Position numbers and translations under genes: made by a program
Shown: positions 1 through 11,444 of the stretch, in pieces
Layout: the number at the start of each line of letters is the position of its first letter
How positions within the stretch are numbered: the first letter of the stretch is position 1
Notes under the pieces: generated by a model
Database searches by the model: none
The model's input: only the letters and a program-made list of their open reading frames with translations
Told to the model about the DNA's origin: nothing
Source: Populus alba
Taxonomy: Eukaryota; Streptophyta; Magnoliopsida; Malpighiales; Salicaceae
Length of the DNA: 64,000 bases
Assembly (NCBI RefSeq): GCF_005239225.2
Contig: NC_133294.1
Span: 16,443,631-16,507,630, forward strand
Reading direction: 5' to 3'

Positions 1-754
1 AGAAAGAAGGTAGAGAAGAGGAGGAAAGGAGATTGAAGATGAACAAATTCTGCAATTTTTTATTAATCATCAAAAGTACCTCTCAAAATGACAAAAGAAT
101 ATATAAATAGTAACCCTAAAAGTAAACCCTAAAACATTTCTTTTCTGCTAGAGATATTTGGCTCTGGGCCTATCAAATCGAACTGTTTTGACATAAATAA
201 CAATAAGCAGGATCCAGGTGGGCTAAATAAATAAATAAACAATAAACACTGGGCCCAAATAGGCTACAACACAAATAAAAATAATAATGAAATTAGGCCC
301 ACATGGACTTAGTCTCCCAACCAAAGTGTGACAGGCTGGGCCATCCTACACCGTCTTATCCGCCATTCCAAACCATATACTCGTGCTTAATATGTGGTGT
401 GGGTCTGGTGTCCCACCATGCTTTGAAGTAAGCTTGTAAGAAGGTAGCGTTTATGTTTTTTTCTTTTTCTTTTCGGTATATGTACAATGATATTTTATTT
501 TTAAAAAAAGGTTCATCCCAAAATCTTTGCAAAATTAAAAAGTTGTTGTCTTCCATGATTAGCAACAGAGTTAGAATGTCAAATTAACAAATTAAGTCTA
601 AAAGTAAAACTTTCCTGTCTCTCTCTCTCTTATATATATATAGTATTAATATCCATGCACATATATAATATATATATAACTTAATTAAAATAAATCACAT
701 ATGGGCACATGACCTTCACTAGAGATAACAATAAATTAGTTAATCATTAAAAGG

Positions 755-935
755 TGATCTTGTGATATGGTCCAGTAATGAAATTAAAAGATTTGTTTTT
801 TTTGTGATTTCAGGTTCGAGTCTTGTGGTTACTAATATAATGATTAATAGAAAATTTATATGATATTAATTTCAAGGATTGTGGGATTAATCAAAATATG
901 CACAAATAAATCTGAATACCATATTAATTAAAAAT
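755..935 (+). repeat. Degenerate tRNA-derived SINE
   Basis: An RNA polymerase III-like internal promoter can be read: an A-box-like TGGTCCAGTAA at about 768-778 and a B-box GGTTCGAGTC at 813-822, spaced as in tRNA-derived SINEs. The downstream body (TGTGGTTACTAATATAATG, then TTCAAGGATTGTGGGATTA) resembles a SINE body I recall as common in poplar and willow, with many C/G-to-T/A changes expected of an old methylated copy. It cannot fold as a true tRNA because no acceptor stem pairs. The family name is not assigned. Confidence 0.45.
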
Positions 936-3463
936 ATTAATAATAAATTAGTGGCTATTATGCCAGATTTTAACCCCCCTCGATATCCACTCCTAATAAA
1001 CACATAAACAAAAGAAAAAAAATCCTTCACTTTGCTCTCTTTAATCCTCTTTGTTTAAATGTTTTCATAAATACCTACTTTTTTTCCTTCCTTTTTAAGA
1101 TACTATTTGGTATTAAAAACAAATTTTTTTAAAAGTATATTAAATTAAATATTTTTTTATAATTTAATGCATTAATATTCAAAATAAAAAAATTATTTTA
1201 ATATATTTTAATAATTTGACGATGATGATATTTTAATTTTAATAATAAAAAAATAGTAGAAAGTTAAGTGAGGAATGTTTTTTAGTAATTTAAATTTTTG
1301 ATTTGATATAATTTTTTAAGATAAGAGCATACATAAGTTTGATTTGATTTTTATCAAGAAAGGTAATTAAACCTAATTTAAAAAAAATAGAAACCAAATC
1401 AAAACCAGTTTAGACCGACCGGTTTTAGTTTGATCTGGCTTTTTTAAAATAAAAATCGATTTAAACTAGTTGGCTTGGTTTTTTCAGTTTAACTCGATTT
1501 TTTTAAATTTGATACTATTTTTTTCCGGATTGGCTTGGTTTTTTCAGTGTGGCTGGTTTTTTTCAGTTTGGCTTGGATTTATTTTTTTGGTTTCAGGCTT
1601 ATAAAATCGAAACCGAACCAGTTAGTTTTTTTAAAATTATAATCGGTTTAATAAAGTTTAATCAAGTTTTAATATACGCATAAAACATTTTATTAGACAA
1701 TAAATAAATAAAACTAGTTTGATCATTGGTCAAGAAAAAGAATAAGACCCACAATGTGTTAAAAAGCCAAAAAAAGAAAAGAAAAGAAGAAAGGTCATCA
1801 ATGGGTTCTCCACACGTATCTTTATCATGATCGACAGAGATAAAGCGCTATCCGCAAATTACACTGTACAAAGAATATTCACAATACTTTGAAGCATATA
1901 CTATACATATCTCTCGAGGAGTCTCCAAGAAAATAATTTTTTGAATATTCAATTGAAATATCACAATATACATATATGAAAAATATATTTATCTTTCAGA
2001 ATAAATAAATCTTATCAGGGCTTTTATATAGATTTTTTTTTATAAAAAAATTATCTTATGAATTGATAATAAATTTGAAATATTAATTTTGTTTATAAAT
2101 ATAAATCTTTATTTTAAGTCATAAACAAATATTTAAATAGAAATTTACTAACATTTTAAAACCATGTTCAGACCATACAACCTATCTCAGATAAAGCATA
2201 TCAAAGTGTTAATATTTTTTCTAGCCATAATTAATTTTTAACTTTGGAATTTATGATAAAAATTAATTCCACCTAGATTTTCTAGTGAGTCTAAACTAAA
2301 TAATTAAAATAATTAAGTGGTGACTCGACTCTGATATCTTACCACACCACATGTGCATGTATGATAGAGTCGACAATAAAATAAATTTTTTTCTCCTTTC
2401 ATTATTTTGACATTACAATAGTATATGAAAAATTATTTTTTTAAAAATTTATTTTTAATATTATTATATTAAAAAAAAAAAAACTAATTTTTAAAAAATT
2501 ATTTGTAAAAAAATACAACAACACGCAATAACAAATTTAGGCTGTTAATCAAATTACACTATCGGCTTCTTTTTTTAATATCATAGTTGCTCCACACTAC
2601 AAGTTGGCTTTCTTGATGCTTAGTTTACATTGAGAAACTTTGCTCTTGAGGTATTTTATTGGTTCATAAATTATTTGTGTGTATTTAATATTAGGAAATA
2701 TAATTTTTTTAAAAAATATTTTTTATTTAAAAATTTATTAATATATATACATATATATTTTTAACAATAGCATGTAAAAATACTAAAAATATATATTATT
2801 TTGATACTTTTTCAAAATAAATACACTTAAAAAAAAATTTAAAAATAAAAACTACCACAATCCCAAATACAAACTTATTCTATCACTCTCAATGTTTATC
2901 TTTTTTTGCAAAATTTTAAAAAATAAAAAAATTAATATATCTAAAGAAAATTTAAAGTGTCAAGAATTTTAAGAAATGAAAAAAAATACCTATAATAATT
3001 AGTCATTAAAATCTACAAAAACGCTTAGTTTTTTTTTCTTGCAAAAAGCTTGAACTTTGAAGATATTCAAGGAAGAATTAGAATTCTAAATGCTCACTTG
3101 CTAAAATTTTCTTAAACACACTCAGCCATTATTTAAAAATATCAAGAAATTAATTTATTAAAAAATATAAATAATTTTGAAAAATAATTAAGAAAAAAAA
3201 AATAACTCAACTAGTAAAATTTCAAAACAAATAAGAAAATTCAAAATAACTCATGTTCATGGTTATGAAAACTACAAGAATAAACAAAAATAAAATTATA
3301 ATAATTATATTATATTATTGAATAAATTGACATTATTGAAATCAATTATAGAAACTAATGACGAAAATCTTGAAGTAAAGTTATATTTTTTGAAATATTT
3401 TAGTCTTCTAACCAATAAAACTAAAACAAAATCTAATTAGCTGTATCTCCAAAATGTTTCCAA

Positions 3464-3496
<33 letters not shown>
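3464..3496. repeat. (TTA)n microsatellite
   Basis: About eleven perfect ATT/TTA units in the upstream region of the first gene, some 340 bases before its start codon. Likely length-polymorphic. Confidence 0.9.
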
Positions 3497-3832
3497 TTTC
3501 AATCTGTGCTTCCTACCTAAACTTCAAACCTTTTAGGAAAGCAGGAAACACAACAACTCAGTCAAGAAATAATCATGTGAAGAAATACACACTTTCCTAT
3601 AAAAATAATTAAATTAAAAAGCATGAAAAGAAAAGAAAAAAATCAAACCACTCATGTTAGGCCATGTCCTTGATTAGAGAAAACAAAAATGCTAATGACC
3701 ATGGTACAAAAAATAATCAAAGACAAAGGACACCAAACCTTCTCTTCTCCTCTACATCCTCACTCCAGAGGAACTGCAAGCAAAAACAAAGAAAGATAGA
3801 AGAAAGACAAACTTTCAATTCTTGACTCTCTC

Positions 3833-6800
3833 ATGGAGCTATCTTTCTCTGTGAAAACAATACTAACAATCTCCCTCTTTCTCTTCTTTCTCACCGCGCA
3901 ATCATCTTTAGCTATAAAAGTACCCTTCCACCCTCAGGACTTGCTTCCTTTGTTACCAAGGCAAGTCTCATGGCCAATTCTCAACTACTTAAAAGGTGCA
4001 GTGGACCTTTTACCAACATTTGTTGGTGCTGCCTCTGCTTTTAAAGACACCGGTGACTGGAAAGGTGCTTGCTTTTACGAGAACCGGGCTTGGATGGAGT
4101 TTCATAATAAGACTGGTAGTGAATTTGGTGGCGGTACACTTCATCTTAAGGTATTAAAGATGTTAACTTTTTCGGTTTTCTTGTTTTGGGTTTTGTTTAA
4201 GTTGTTGGTTTTTATTGAGTTTTGGAGGATTTGTTAACTTGGCTTTTAATTTGGTGGTGGGAAATTCTTGTTTTATGGTAATAAAGACTTGATAACTTTT
4301 TATGTTTTTGTTTTTGCTGAAATTTGAAGTTATCGAATTTATTAGATTTCAGTATTGAATTGAAGCGTACCAGGGTGTGGAAGGAAGTTAATTTGGGGTT
4401 TTAGTCTGGTTGTTTTGTTTTGTTTTAGTTGGAATTGGATGTTTTTTTTTTAGTGTTGGCTCGTTTTGGCTGGTATCAGGGTGTTAAAGGAAGTAAATTT
4501 GGGGATATTGTGGTTTGCTTTTTGATGGATTTGTCGAGAATAGGAGTATTTGTTGCATGGTTTGCTTGATTTGAATGCCTGCTGAATTTGAGTTCTTGTA
4601 GCACGGATGTAGATTTAAAGTGATTGTTTTGTAGTGTTTTTTTTTTTTTTTTTTTATTGAGGATTAAGGTGATTAGTTTGCTTGATTTTAGCTGTCTTGT
4701 TGAAATTGGAGGATTTATATAGGGATTTGAGTCTATGAAATTTTAGAACCGTGTTTGAGTTTCGTCAGGCTTTGAAATGCCTGGAGTATTGCACCTGAGT
4801 TGTATTTTACCCTCTCTATTATGAAGTCTGTTTCACTTTGTTGAAATTTTTAGGATTTGGTATATGGATTTATTATTTTTAAGGAATGAATTTGACTTTG
4901 GTTAGTCAATGTGTTGGTGGTTTATTTGTGCTAGTACCCGTGAGTGATTGAAAAAATTTTTTTGTGCTTGTAGTGATTTGAAATGTGTCTTTATGCTGTT
5001 CAGGTTAGTAAAGCTCACAGCTGGACATGTATGGATATTTATGTCTTTGCCACTCCCTATCGTGTAACATGGGATTATTACTTTTTATCTCGAGAACATA
5101 CATTAGAGTTTAAAGAGTGGGATAGCAAAACTGAATATGAATATGTAAGTTGTACTTCCTGTCATTTCTGGATTTAATACATTAGCTAGCCTGTCTACTT
5201 TTGGCTCAAAGATTTGAGTTGTCGTTGTGATTATTACGTTTGTGAAATCAGGTGAAACGCCAGGGAGTCTCAATTTTCCTTATGCAGGCAGGGATGCTTG
5301 GAACCCTTTCAGCACTATGGGATGTCTTTCCCTTATTTACAAATACTGGATGGGGAGAGAATTCTAATATTGGATTCCTGAAGAAACATATGGGGGCTAC
5401 CTTTGAACAGCGTCCGCAGCCTTGGGTTACCAACGTCAGTGTTGATGATATTCACTCTGGTGACTTCCTTGCTATATCCAAAATTCGTGGAAGGTGGGGT
5501 GGTTTTGAGACTTTAGAGAAGTGGGTTAGTGGAGCTTATGCTGGTCATTCTGCTGTTTGCTTAAAGGATTCTGAAGGAAAATTATGGGTTGGTGAATCGG
5601 GACATGAAAATGAACAGGTAAGTGGAACTTGCTAAATTATATTACAATAAAGTACTTCAATGATGTAACTTGTAACTGATTGTAAACCTTTTAACATCAT
5701 CGCTAGGATTCTTATCCTCTGTTTTTTGAATCTTCTATTTCTTCTCCAATAACTTAAGTAAAGTGTGGTACTGCCCAGGCTAAATAATTTATGTAAAAGG
5801 TGTGGTACTGTCCGTGTCATTTCTCAAAACATTCATGTTTAATTCTTTCGGAAACCAAGATAGCCATGTTAATAGTCCTCGCTAATCTAAACATTTCCAT
5901 TTATTTTGCAGGGAGAAGATATTATTGCTGTGTTACCTTGGGATGAATGGTGGGAATTCGAGCTGAATAAGGATGACTCAAATCCACATATTGCATTGCT
6001 TCCTCTGCACCCTGATGTGCGAGCTAAGTTTAACGAGACTGCTGCTTGGGAGTATGCTTTGAGCATGAATGGAAAGCCTTATGGATATCATAACATGATA
6101 TTTAGCTGGATAGACACTCTGGATGGGAACTATCCACCACCATTGGATTCTCATGTGGTATGAAACTATCCAACATTAGGTGCCGCTGCTATAGTTTTTT
6201 TTTTTTTCTTCTACCTTCTTATTATGTATCCTATACAACGTGATTTTTCCATCTGTCGCTCTCTCCCCCAAGGTTAACCATGATCTGCATAATGTTGCTA
6301 CCCCAAGATAAGGAAGAAATTACAGTGATTAATTAATTTTCTTGTTTCTACATGGTTTGTCTAGGAAAGTTGCTTTGGCATTATATCCTGATGTTGCATG
6401 CTGATGTCTTCATAACTTAAGATGTAAACTTAAGGAAAAACATATACTATAATGGGAATTTTTAATCTTGATGAAATGAAGCTAGAAGTTCTTTCTGTTG
6501 GGAAGTCAGACAAGGCGCTACCCTCTTGGCAGACTATGACCATTTCCACTAGGTTTATTTGTATGCTACATCTGTGATGGTTAACTACCCATTGACAAGT
6601 TTGAGCTGTATGTTGTATCTTCAAAAAACTTTGGAGAATTTCATTGAGATTCCGTTACATCATCCTTTAATATTTTAAGATGTGCATTTGATCTGCTAGG
6701 GGTACTGGTGAGTTTTATATCAAAAAAACCAAGTGAAAATATTGGTTTCAGAAGTTTAATTAGTGACACCAGTCAAAAGAAGTTCTTTCCAAGTTTTACA

Positions 6801-8289
6801 AAACAGTTCATTTGTTTGAATGTATAGCTTTACTTTGAGGTTTTTGGTCTTCATAGGCTTGATTGCCAGCTCTGTGGTCCTGCAGGTTGCTTCTGTTATG
6901 ACAGTTTGGAATCACATGCAACCTGAATATGCTGCTAACATGTGGAATGAAGCCTTGAACAAACGACTTGGAACTCAGGTATCTTAATAATTCGGTCCAG
7001 CATTTCTATGCTATCTGATTAGCTTAAATAAATGGTTGGAAATTAGAAATATGCATTTGTATCCAATATGATATGTACAAATCATAGTTTTTATACCCGA
7101 CTCGGGCAAATCCTTGGTCATCTTCATGGTCACAGGTCAGGTGGGTTGACCTGAGCCAACTCAATTTTTTTTATTTTTTTTTATAAAAAAGTAAAAATAA
7201 TATTATTTTGAAAAAAAAATGAAAAAGAAAAAAAATCAATGGGTTTTGAATGGGTTTTCCCCTTGTCTAGGTCTAGTCACACCAAGTTAACCTGGCCCGG
7301 CCTAGATCCTGGGTCAGGTCATGGGTCAAATCCAACAGGTCCGGTTGGGTTTTAAAACATTGCTACAAATTGTCAGTGTTACTCCTATCTTGTATCTTTT
7401 TAGCCATATCCAAACGTTATGGTTATTTCTTAATACCAAGCCACATATCTAATGGAGTCAAGATGATTAGTCTGTTACTCCTATCTTGTATCTTTTTAGC
7501 CATATCCAAACGATATGGTTATTTCTTAATACTAAGCCACATATCTTTATTTTGTTTTGGAGTCAGAAAATTATGCTTGGGTTATTTTCCAAACGGTCCG
7601 TGTTCTGATTCTATCAACATTTTTTTTTTCTTAACTTTTGTGCTTCATGTAGGGCCTTGATCTTCCTGATGTGTTGGTAGAAGTTGAAAAGCGTGGTTCA
7701 TCCTTTGGGGAATTGCTGACAATTCCTGAACAGGATGATTGGTTGTATGCTGATGGGAAGTCAACCTCGTGTATTGCTTTTGTTCTGGAAATGTACAAGG
7801 AAGCAGGACTATTTGATCCAATTTCTGGCTCTGTACAAGTGACTGAATTTACGGTTAGTCTTCCAAGAGCACTTATCAGATACCTGTTTAGTTTCTAATT
7901 AAGAAATTGATTTTTAACATCGGTATTCTCCTCGCTGGAAATCGAAAGAAAAGAAGAGCAGGGAACCATAAGAAACTTTTTTTGTTTTAACAAAGAAATG
8001 TAACAATTGAATTTATTCTGCTCTTCTCTGTCACAGTACCCTGAATGTATTGATTTTCTTGCTGACAATGCAGATCAAAGATGCTTACACACTAAGGTTT
8101 TTTGAAAACAATTCAAGCCGCTTGCCAAAGTGGTGCAATGATGGAGATGATGTGAAGCTCCCATTTTGTCAGATTAAAGGAAAGTATCGAATGGAACTAC
8201 CAGAATACAACACCATGGATCCTTACCCCCATATGAACGAAAGGTGCCCATCACTCCCCCCAAAATACTACAGAACACAGAATTGCTAA
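3833..8289 (+). CDS. Secreted permuted papain-like (YiiX/NlpC-P60-like) hydrolase, 526 aa
   Basis: Seven exons close in frame: 3833-4150, 5004-5144, 5252-5617, 5912-6157, 6886-6978, 7653-7853 and 8074-8289. All introns are GT-AG and all junctions are phase 0. Residues 1-27 form a signal peptide (hydrophobic core LTISLFLFFLTAQ), so the product probably enters the secretory pathway. Residues 220-260 carry IHSGDFLAI followed by AGHSAVCL (His252). Residues 425-435 carry STSCIAFVLEMY (Cys428). A GD block, then His, then a much later Cys inside a helix is the order of circularly permuted papain-like enzymes such as YiiX/YaeF and LRAT, with Cys428 and His252 as the likely pair. Several NxT/S glycosylation sites are present (for example NKT, NVS, NET). 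No gene name is recognised. The neighbour on the right is convergent. The catalytic reading is inference; the gene model is strong. Confidence 0.85.
7081..7350. repeat. Dispersed repeat with GGTCAGGT / GGGTCAAATCC words inside an intron
   Basis: Intron 5 of the preceding gene contains a GC-richer island (GACTCGGGCAAATCC, GTGGGTTGACC, CCTGGCCCGGCC, GGTCATGGGTCAAATCC) around an A/T-only core. It ends in TGGGTTTTAAAACATTGC. The pseudo-symmetric GGTTGACC/GGGTCA words at both ends suggest a short non-autonomous element. The family is not identified. Confidence 0.4.
7378..7546 (+). repeat. Near-perfect 73-bp direct duplication, period 96
   Basis: The segment 7378-7450 recurs at 7474-7546 with only two visible changes (ACGTTATGG to ACGATATGG and ATACCAAG to ATACTAAG). 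Both lie in intron 5 of the hydrolase gene, just before its acceptor at 7652. The low divergence implies a fairly recent local duplication. Confidence 0.85.
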
Positions 8290-9640
8290 ACGGCCTTCCA
8301 TTTTCTTGCTGTTGCTGTAACAATATTTGATGACAGTGGGTGCGTTGTTCTTTGAATTGATGTGTGGAAGCAGCCAGGCAAAAGGTCTGTTACTGAAAGT
8401 AAATATGGTAGTGTAGAAGATTTTAGCTGTTAATTCTTTCACTTGTACACAGTAGCCACAACGCAGGCTAGTACGCAGATGCAATGCGGTTGTTCCACTC
8501 ATCCACTCAATATGGTAATTAACTAAAACAATATTACAAAAGTTATACAAATAAAAATAACTCTTAATTAAAAAAATAACACAACATAATAATACATCTG
8601 AGTCTATCTGTATTTTCTACAATGAAGAGTGTATGGGTTGACTTCATCAATAGCACGACTTTTATTTTTTGTGTGATTTAATTTTATGATACAATATCAT
8701 TTCGGCTCGATGTTTCTCATAATAAGTCAATTATAATATTACATGTTTTGAACCAAGAAGATGTATAATAACAATTTCATTCATTATCATCATCAAGATC
8801 ACGAAGATCAGCCGCAACAGGACCTTCCATTCCATATATATGAGTGCTATCCATATTGATAATTAGCCTACAAGACATGAACCTCGTAATTGCAAGATCA
8901 AATGCCTAGAAAACTCTATCAAAAACAATTGTTTCATTATTAAGTTGTCTATTATGTTTTCACTTAACAATTATCCCATGATTTAATTGCACAAAATTTT
9001 AAACTTGTAGTTCAATTTAACTTCTTGTTGTATGCTAGAAAGAATATAAGCAAGGTTATATATCTTGAACAAGAATTGAAGCTGCTGATGCAATAATTTT
9101 AAATCAAGCTAGTGATGGGTTTTTTTTTTTATACATGTATGTTTACCTTTCAATTTTAATATCTCAAAGAAATCTAACATCTTATAATACCCTCCACGCA
9201 AGTACCATTAATATTCAATTGCATAAATATATGGTGATTGAATAAATATTTGGTTTAAATGTTAAATTTAATATTTAAATGAATGGAGAATAGACGGGCA
9301 TCATAAACACATGCAAAATAACAATTATAATATAAAAACATGATTCCGATTAGTGATTTTGTTAAATTGTATATCTTTCCAAAATGTGTCATTCCTCTAC
9401 AAAATTATAACTACGTCAATTTTATATATATATATTAAAAAAAAAATCGGTTTTAAGAGCAATCATCAAGCCTGATCAAGTCAATCTACTCTTTATTTCA
9501 AAGCTTTAAAACATAACTTCAACCTTTCTATAACAAGTGGGACATATGGTACCAAGTAATCAAGACTTTGGCTGGAATGACAGAACGTTTTCTTTGCTAC
9601 AGACGAGTTTAGACCAGTTCCATTGTTTAGATTTAGAAAA
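8290..9640. other. Intergenic region between convergent genes
   Basis: This contains the 3' untranslated region of the hydrolase gene on the left. At the right end is the downstream region of the P450, with AATAAA-like words on its minus strand near 9490. Nothing else is recognisable; it is AT-rich with short homopolymers. Confidence 0.6.
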
Positions 9641-11403
9641 CTAGGATGTCCTGTTTGTCGACTTTGGCATGATTTGGATTGGCAGTCCTTCAGTTGGAAC
9701 TGGCATTGGATCCCTTTTGAAAAAATTATCCGCAAGCAACTTCCATGTAAATTGAGTTACAAGATGATGGATTGTAATTAGGGTTTCAATCCTTGCAAAC
9801 TCGTATCCTGGACATATCCGAGGGCCGCCTCCAAATGGAATAAAGCAGTAAGGTGGGATTGAAGCTTGGTTTTTGAATCTTGCTGGATCAAATTTTGACG
9901 ATTCTGGAAATATGCTGCTGTCCATGTGTGTCATATTTATAACCCAGAATATCTAAATATCAGAAAAAAGAAGAAGAAGAGTATCAATAATGTTATGAAC
10001 TAATGCAATAAAGAGAGACTGGGAAGTGAGGAGCTTACTTGCCACCCTTTAGGAATTAGGTATCCATCGTATTCTATATCTTTCACGGCTTTCCTGAAGC
10101 CACTAAAGATAGGAGAGACCATTCTCAAGGTTTCCTGTGCTACTCTCCATGAGTACTTCATCTTAGCAAGGTCATCCCAGGTTAACAACTCCCCCTTCTG
10201 CTTGCTCTTCGCAATCTGTTCTTGTTCTGCAATGATATATAATCATAATCAACATACAATTCATTTCAGTGTTTGTGGTAAAACAATAAATAAATCGCAT
10301 ATTGGCGTTATTTATGCAGCTCAGGTTTCCAGTAGAGGAAATTCAGTTGGTTGCAGAGTAGAAGAATTAAAGGTCATGTATACCTTTCAGAATAGCTGCA
10401 TAAATTGAAGGATCATTAGCTAAAATTCGGACGAGGAAAGTTATCAGAACAGATGAAGTGTCATGTCCTGCAGTCATTACAAGCATAACATTATCCATAA
10501 TCTCATTCTCATCTATCACTTCTCTATTGTTTTCATCACGAGGGCTAAGCATGCAACTGATGAGGTCTTTCTGTGGATTAACACCCTTCTTTGCAAGTTC
10601 CCTTCTCTTTTCGCCTATCAAATCCTTCATCATGTTTCGAATGCTTGCGCTTGCCTGAAGGCTGCGGTTATAGCGTGTGAAGGGCAAGTTAATGGGGATT
10701 GACCACATCCCTTCTATCATTTCTTGAAACCAGTCCACAAGTTTCTCTCTTCTAGCTCCTCGTTCGATCCCAAACAAAAGGGCGCAAATGATGTTGAATG
10801 TTAGTGTCTTCATCAAAGGCAGGACCTAGTAAACACAAAGCACTTTCTTAATTAACCTGTGTTTCTTCATCAGATAGTAAAGATTTGCTAACAATAACAA
10901 CATCAACATACCTTGACCTCTTGCTTGCCTTCCCAATGCGTCGCAATATGGATCCTGACTTCCTCGTCCATTTTTCCCACGTAACTCTTCAATGATTCAG
11001 GCTTCAAAAACAAGCCAAGTGCGTCCCTCACGCGCTTGTGATCCTGGCCACCGAGTTCCAGCAAACATCGATCCCCCAAAAGTTTCTTGACAGATTGTGG
11101 TTGGCTACTGGAAAGCGTGCTGCTATCACTGGTGAATACAAACTTGTTTGCATCCTTTCCATGTATGAAAACTGTAGGTTTGCCGAAGAGGCTTAGCTTT
11201 GATATCGGACCATATTTTTGTATTCTTTGTTGAAGCCATTGTTCTGCCGTATTGGCTCTCATGGCACGGAGAAGATGAAGGCTATGGCCTACAACGGGAA
11301 TTCCTAGGGAACCTGGCGGAACCCTTTTTGGTGATCTTCTTCCCTTGGTAAGGAGAAGGAAGAAAGGGATAAGCAACGTCAAAACTAAGAAGAGGGTGTC
11401 CAT
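9641..11403 (-). CDS. Cytochrome P450, CYP85 clan (CYP716/CYP728-like), 477 aa
   Basis: Four exons on the minus strand: 11403-10912, 10825-10384, 10226-10039 and 9952-9641, closing in frame. The N-terminus has a membrane anchor (LFLVLTLLIPFFLLL) followed by the hinge VPPGSLGIPVVG, as expected for an ER-bound P450. The I-helix oxygen motif is AGHDTS (residues 283-288). The ExxR is ETLR (343-346), the PERF-type block is FDPARF, and the heme loop is FGGGPRICPG with Cys421. Length and intron layout fit the CYP85 clan. The closest family I can recall is CYP728/CYP716, enzymes of triterpenoid or other terpenoid oxidation, but the substrate cannot be read from sequence. A longer in-frame N-terminus (to 11598) exists; I chose the ATG at 11403 because it places the anchor at the N-terminus. 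A minus-strand TATATA lies only about 35 bases upstream. Confidence 0.9.
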
Positions 11404-11437
11404 CTTCCCTTCACTTGTCAGCTCTGTGTGTCTGTCC

Positions 11438-11444
11438 ATATATA
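11438..11444 (-). promoter_or_regulatory. Candidate TATA box of the P450 gene
   Basis: Minus-strand TATATAT about 35 bases before the chosen start codon. If this is the working TATA box, the 5' leader would be only a few bases long. Either the leader is unusually short or another element drives transcription. Confidence 0.35.

Larger units (their letters stand above)
1..3832. other. AT-rich intergenic flank, no supported gene
   Basis: No open reading frame here looks coding; the longest is a 69-residue minus-strand frame with no family resemblance. The stretch holds a degenerate tRNA-derived SINE near 755-935 (listed separately). A block at about 1380-1640 contains many GGTTT/AAACC-rich words (for example AACCGAACCAG), typical of dispersed AT-rich plant repeats. 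A (TTA)n microsatellite lies at 3464-3496. Positions 1-330 hold GGGCCC/GGCCCA words and AAACCCTAAAA, and could be the decayed end of a retrotransposon, but I see no terminal repeat partner. The last 100 bases before 3833 are the presumed 5' leader of the next gene, purine-rich with several AAAGAAAGA words. Confidence 0.6.

Noticed and set aside
1..330. Possible LTR retrotransposon end
   Set aside because: No partner terminal repeat, primer-binding site or polyprotein within the window.
356..565. 69-aa minus-strand ORF
   Set aside because: Low complexity, no family resemblance, ends in repeat-like sequence; chance ORF in AT-rich DNA.
813..822. GGTTCGAGTC as part of a functional tRNA gene
   Set aside because: No acceptor or anticodon stem can be paired around it; it fits a SINE remnant instead.
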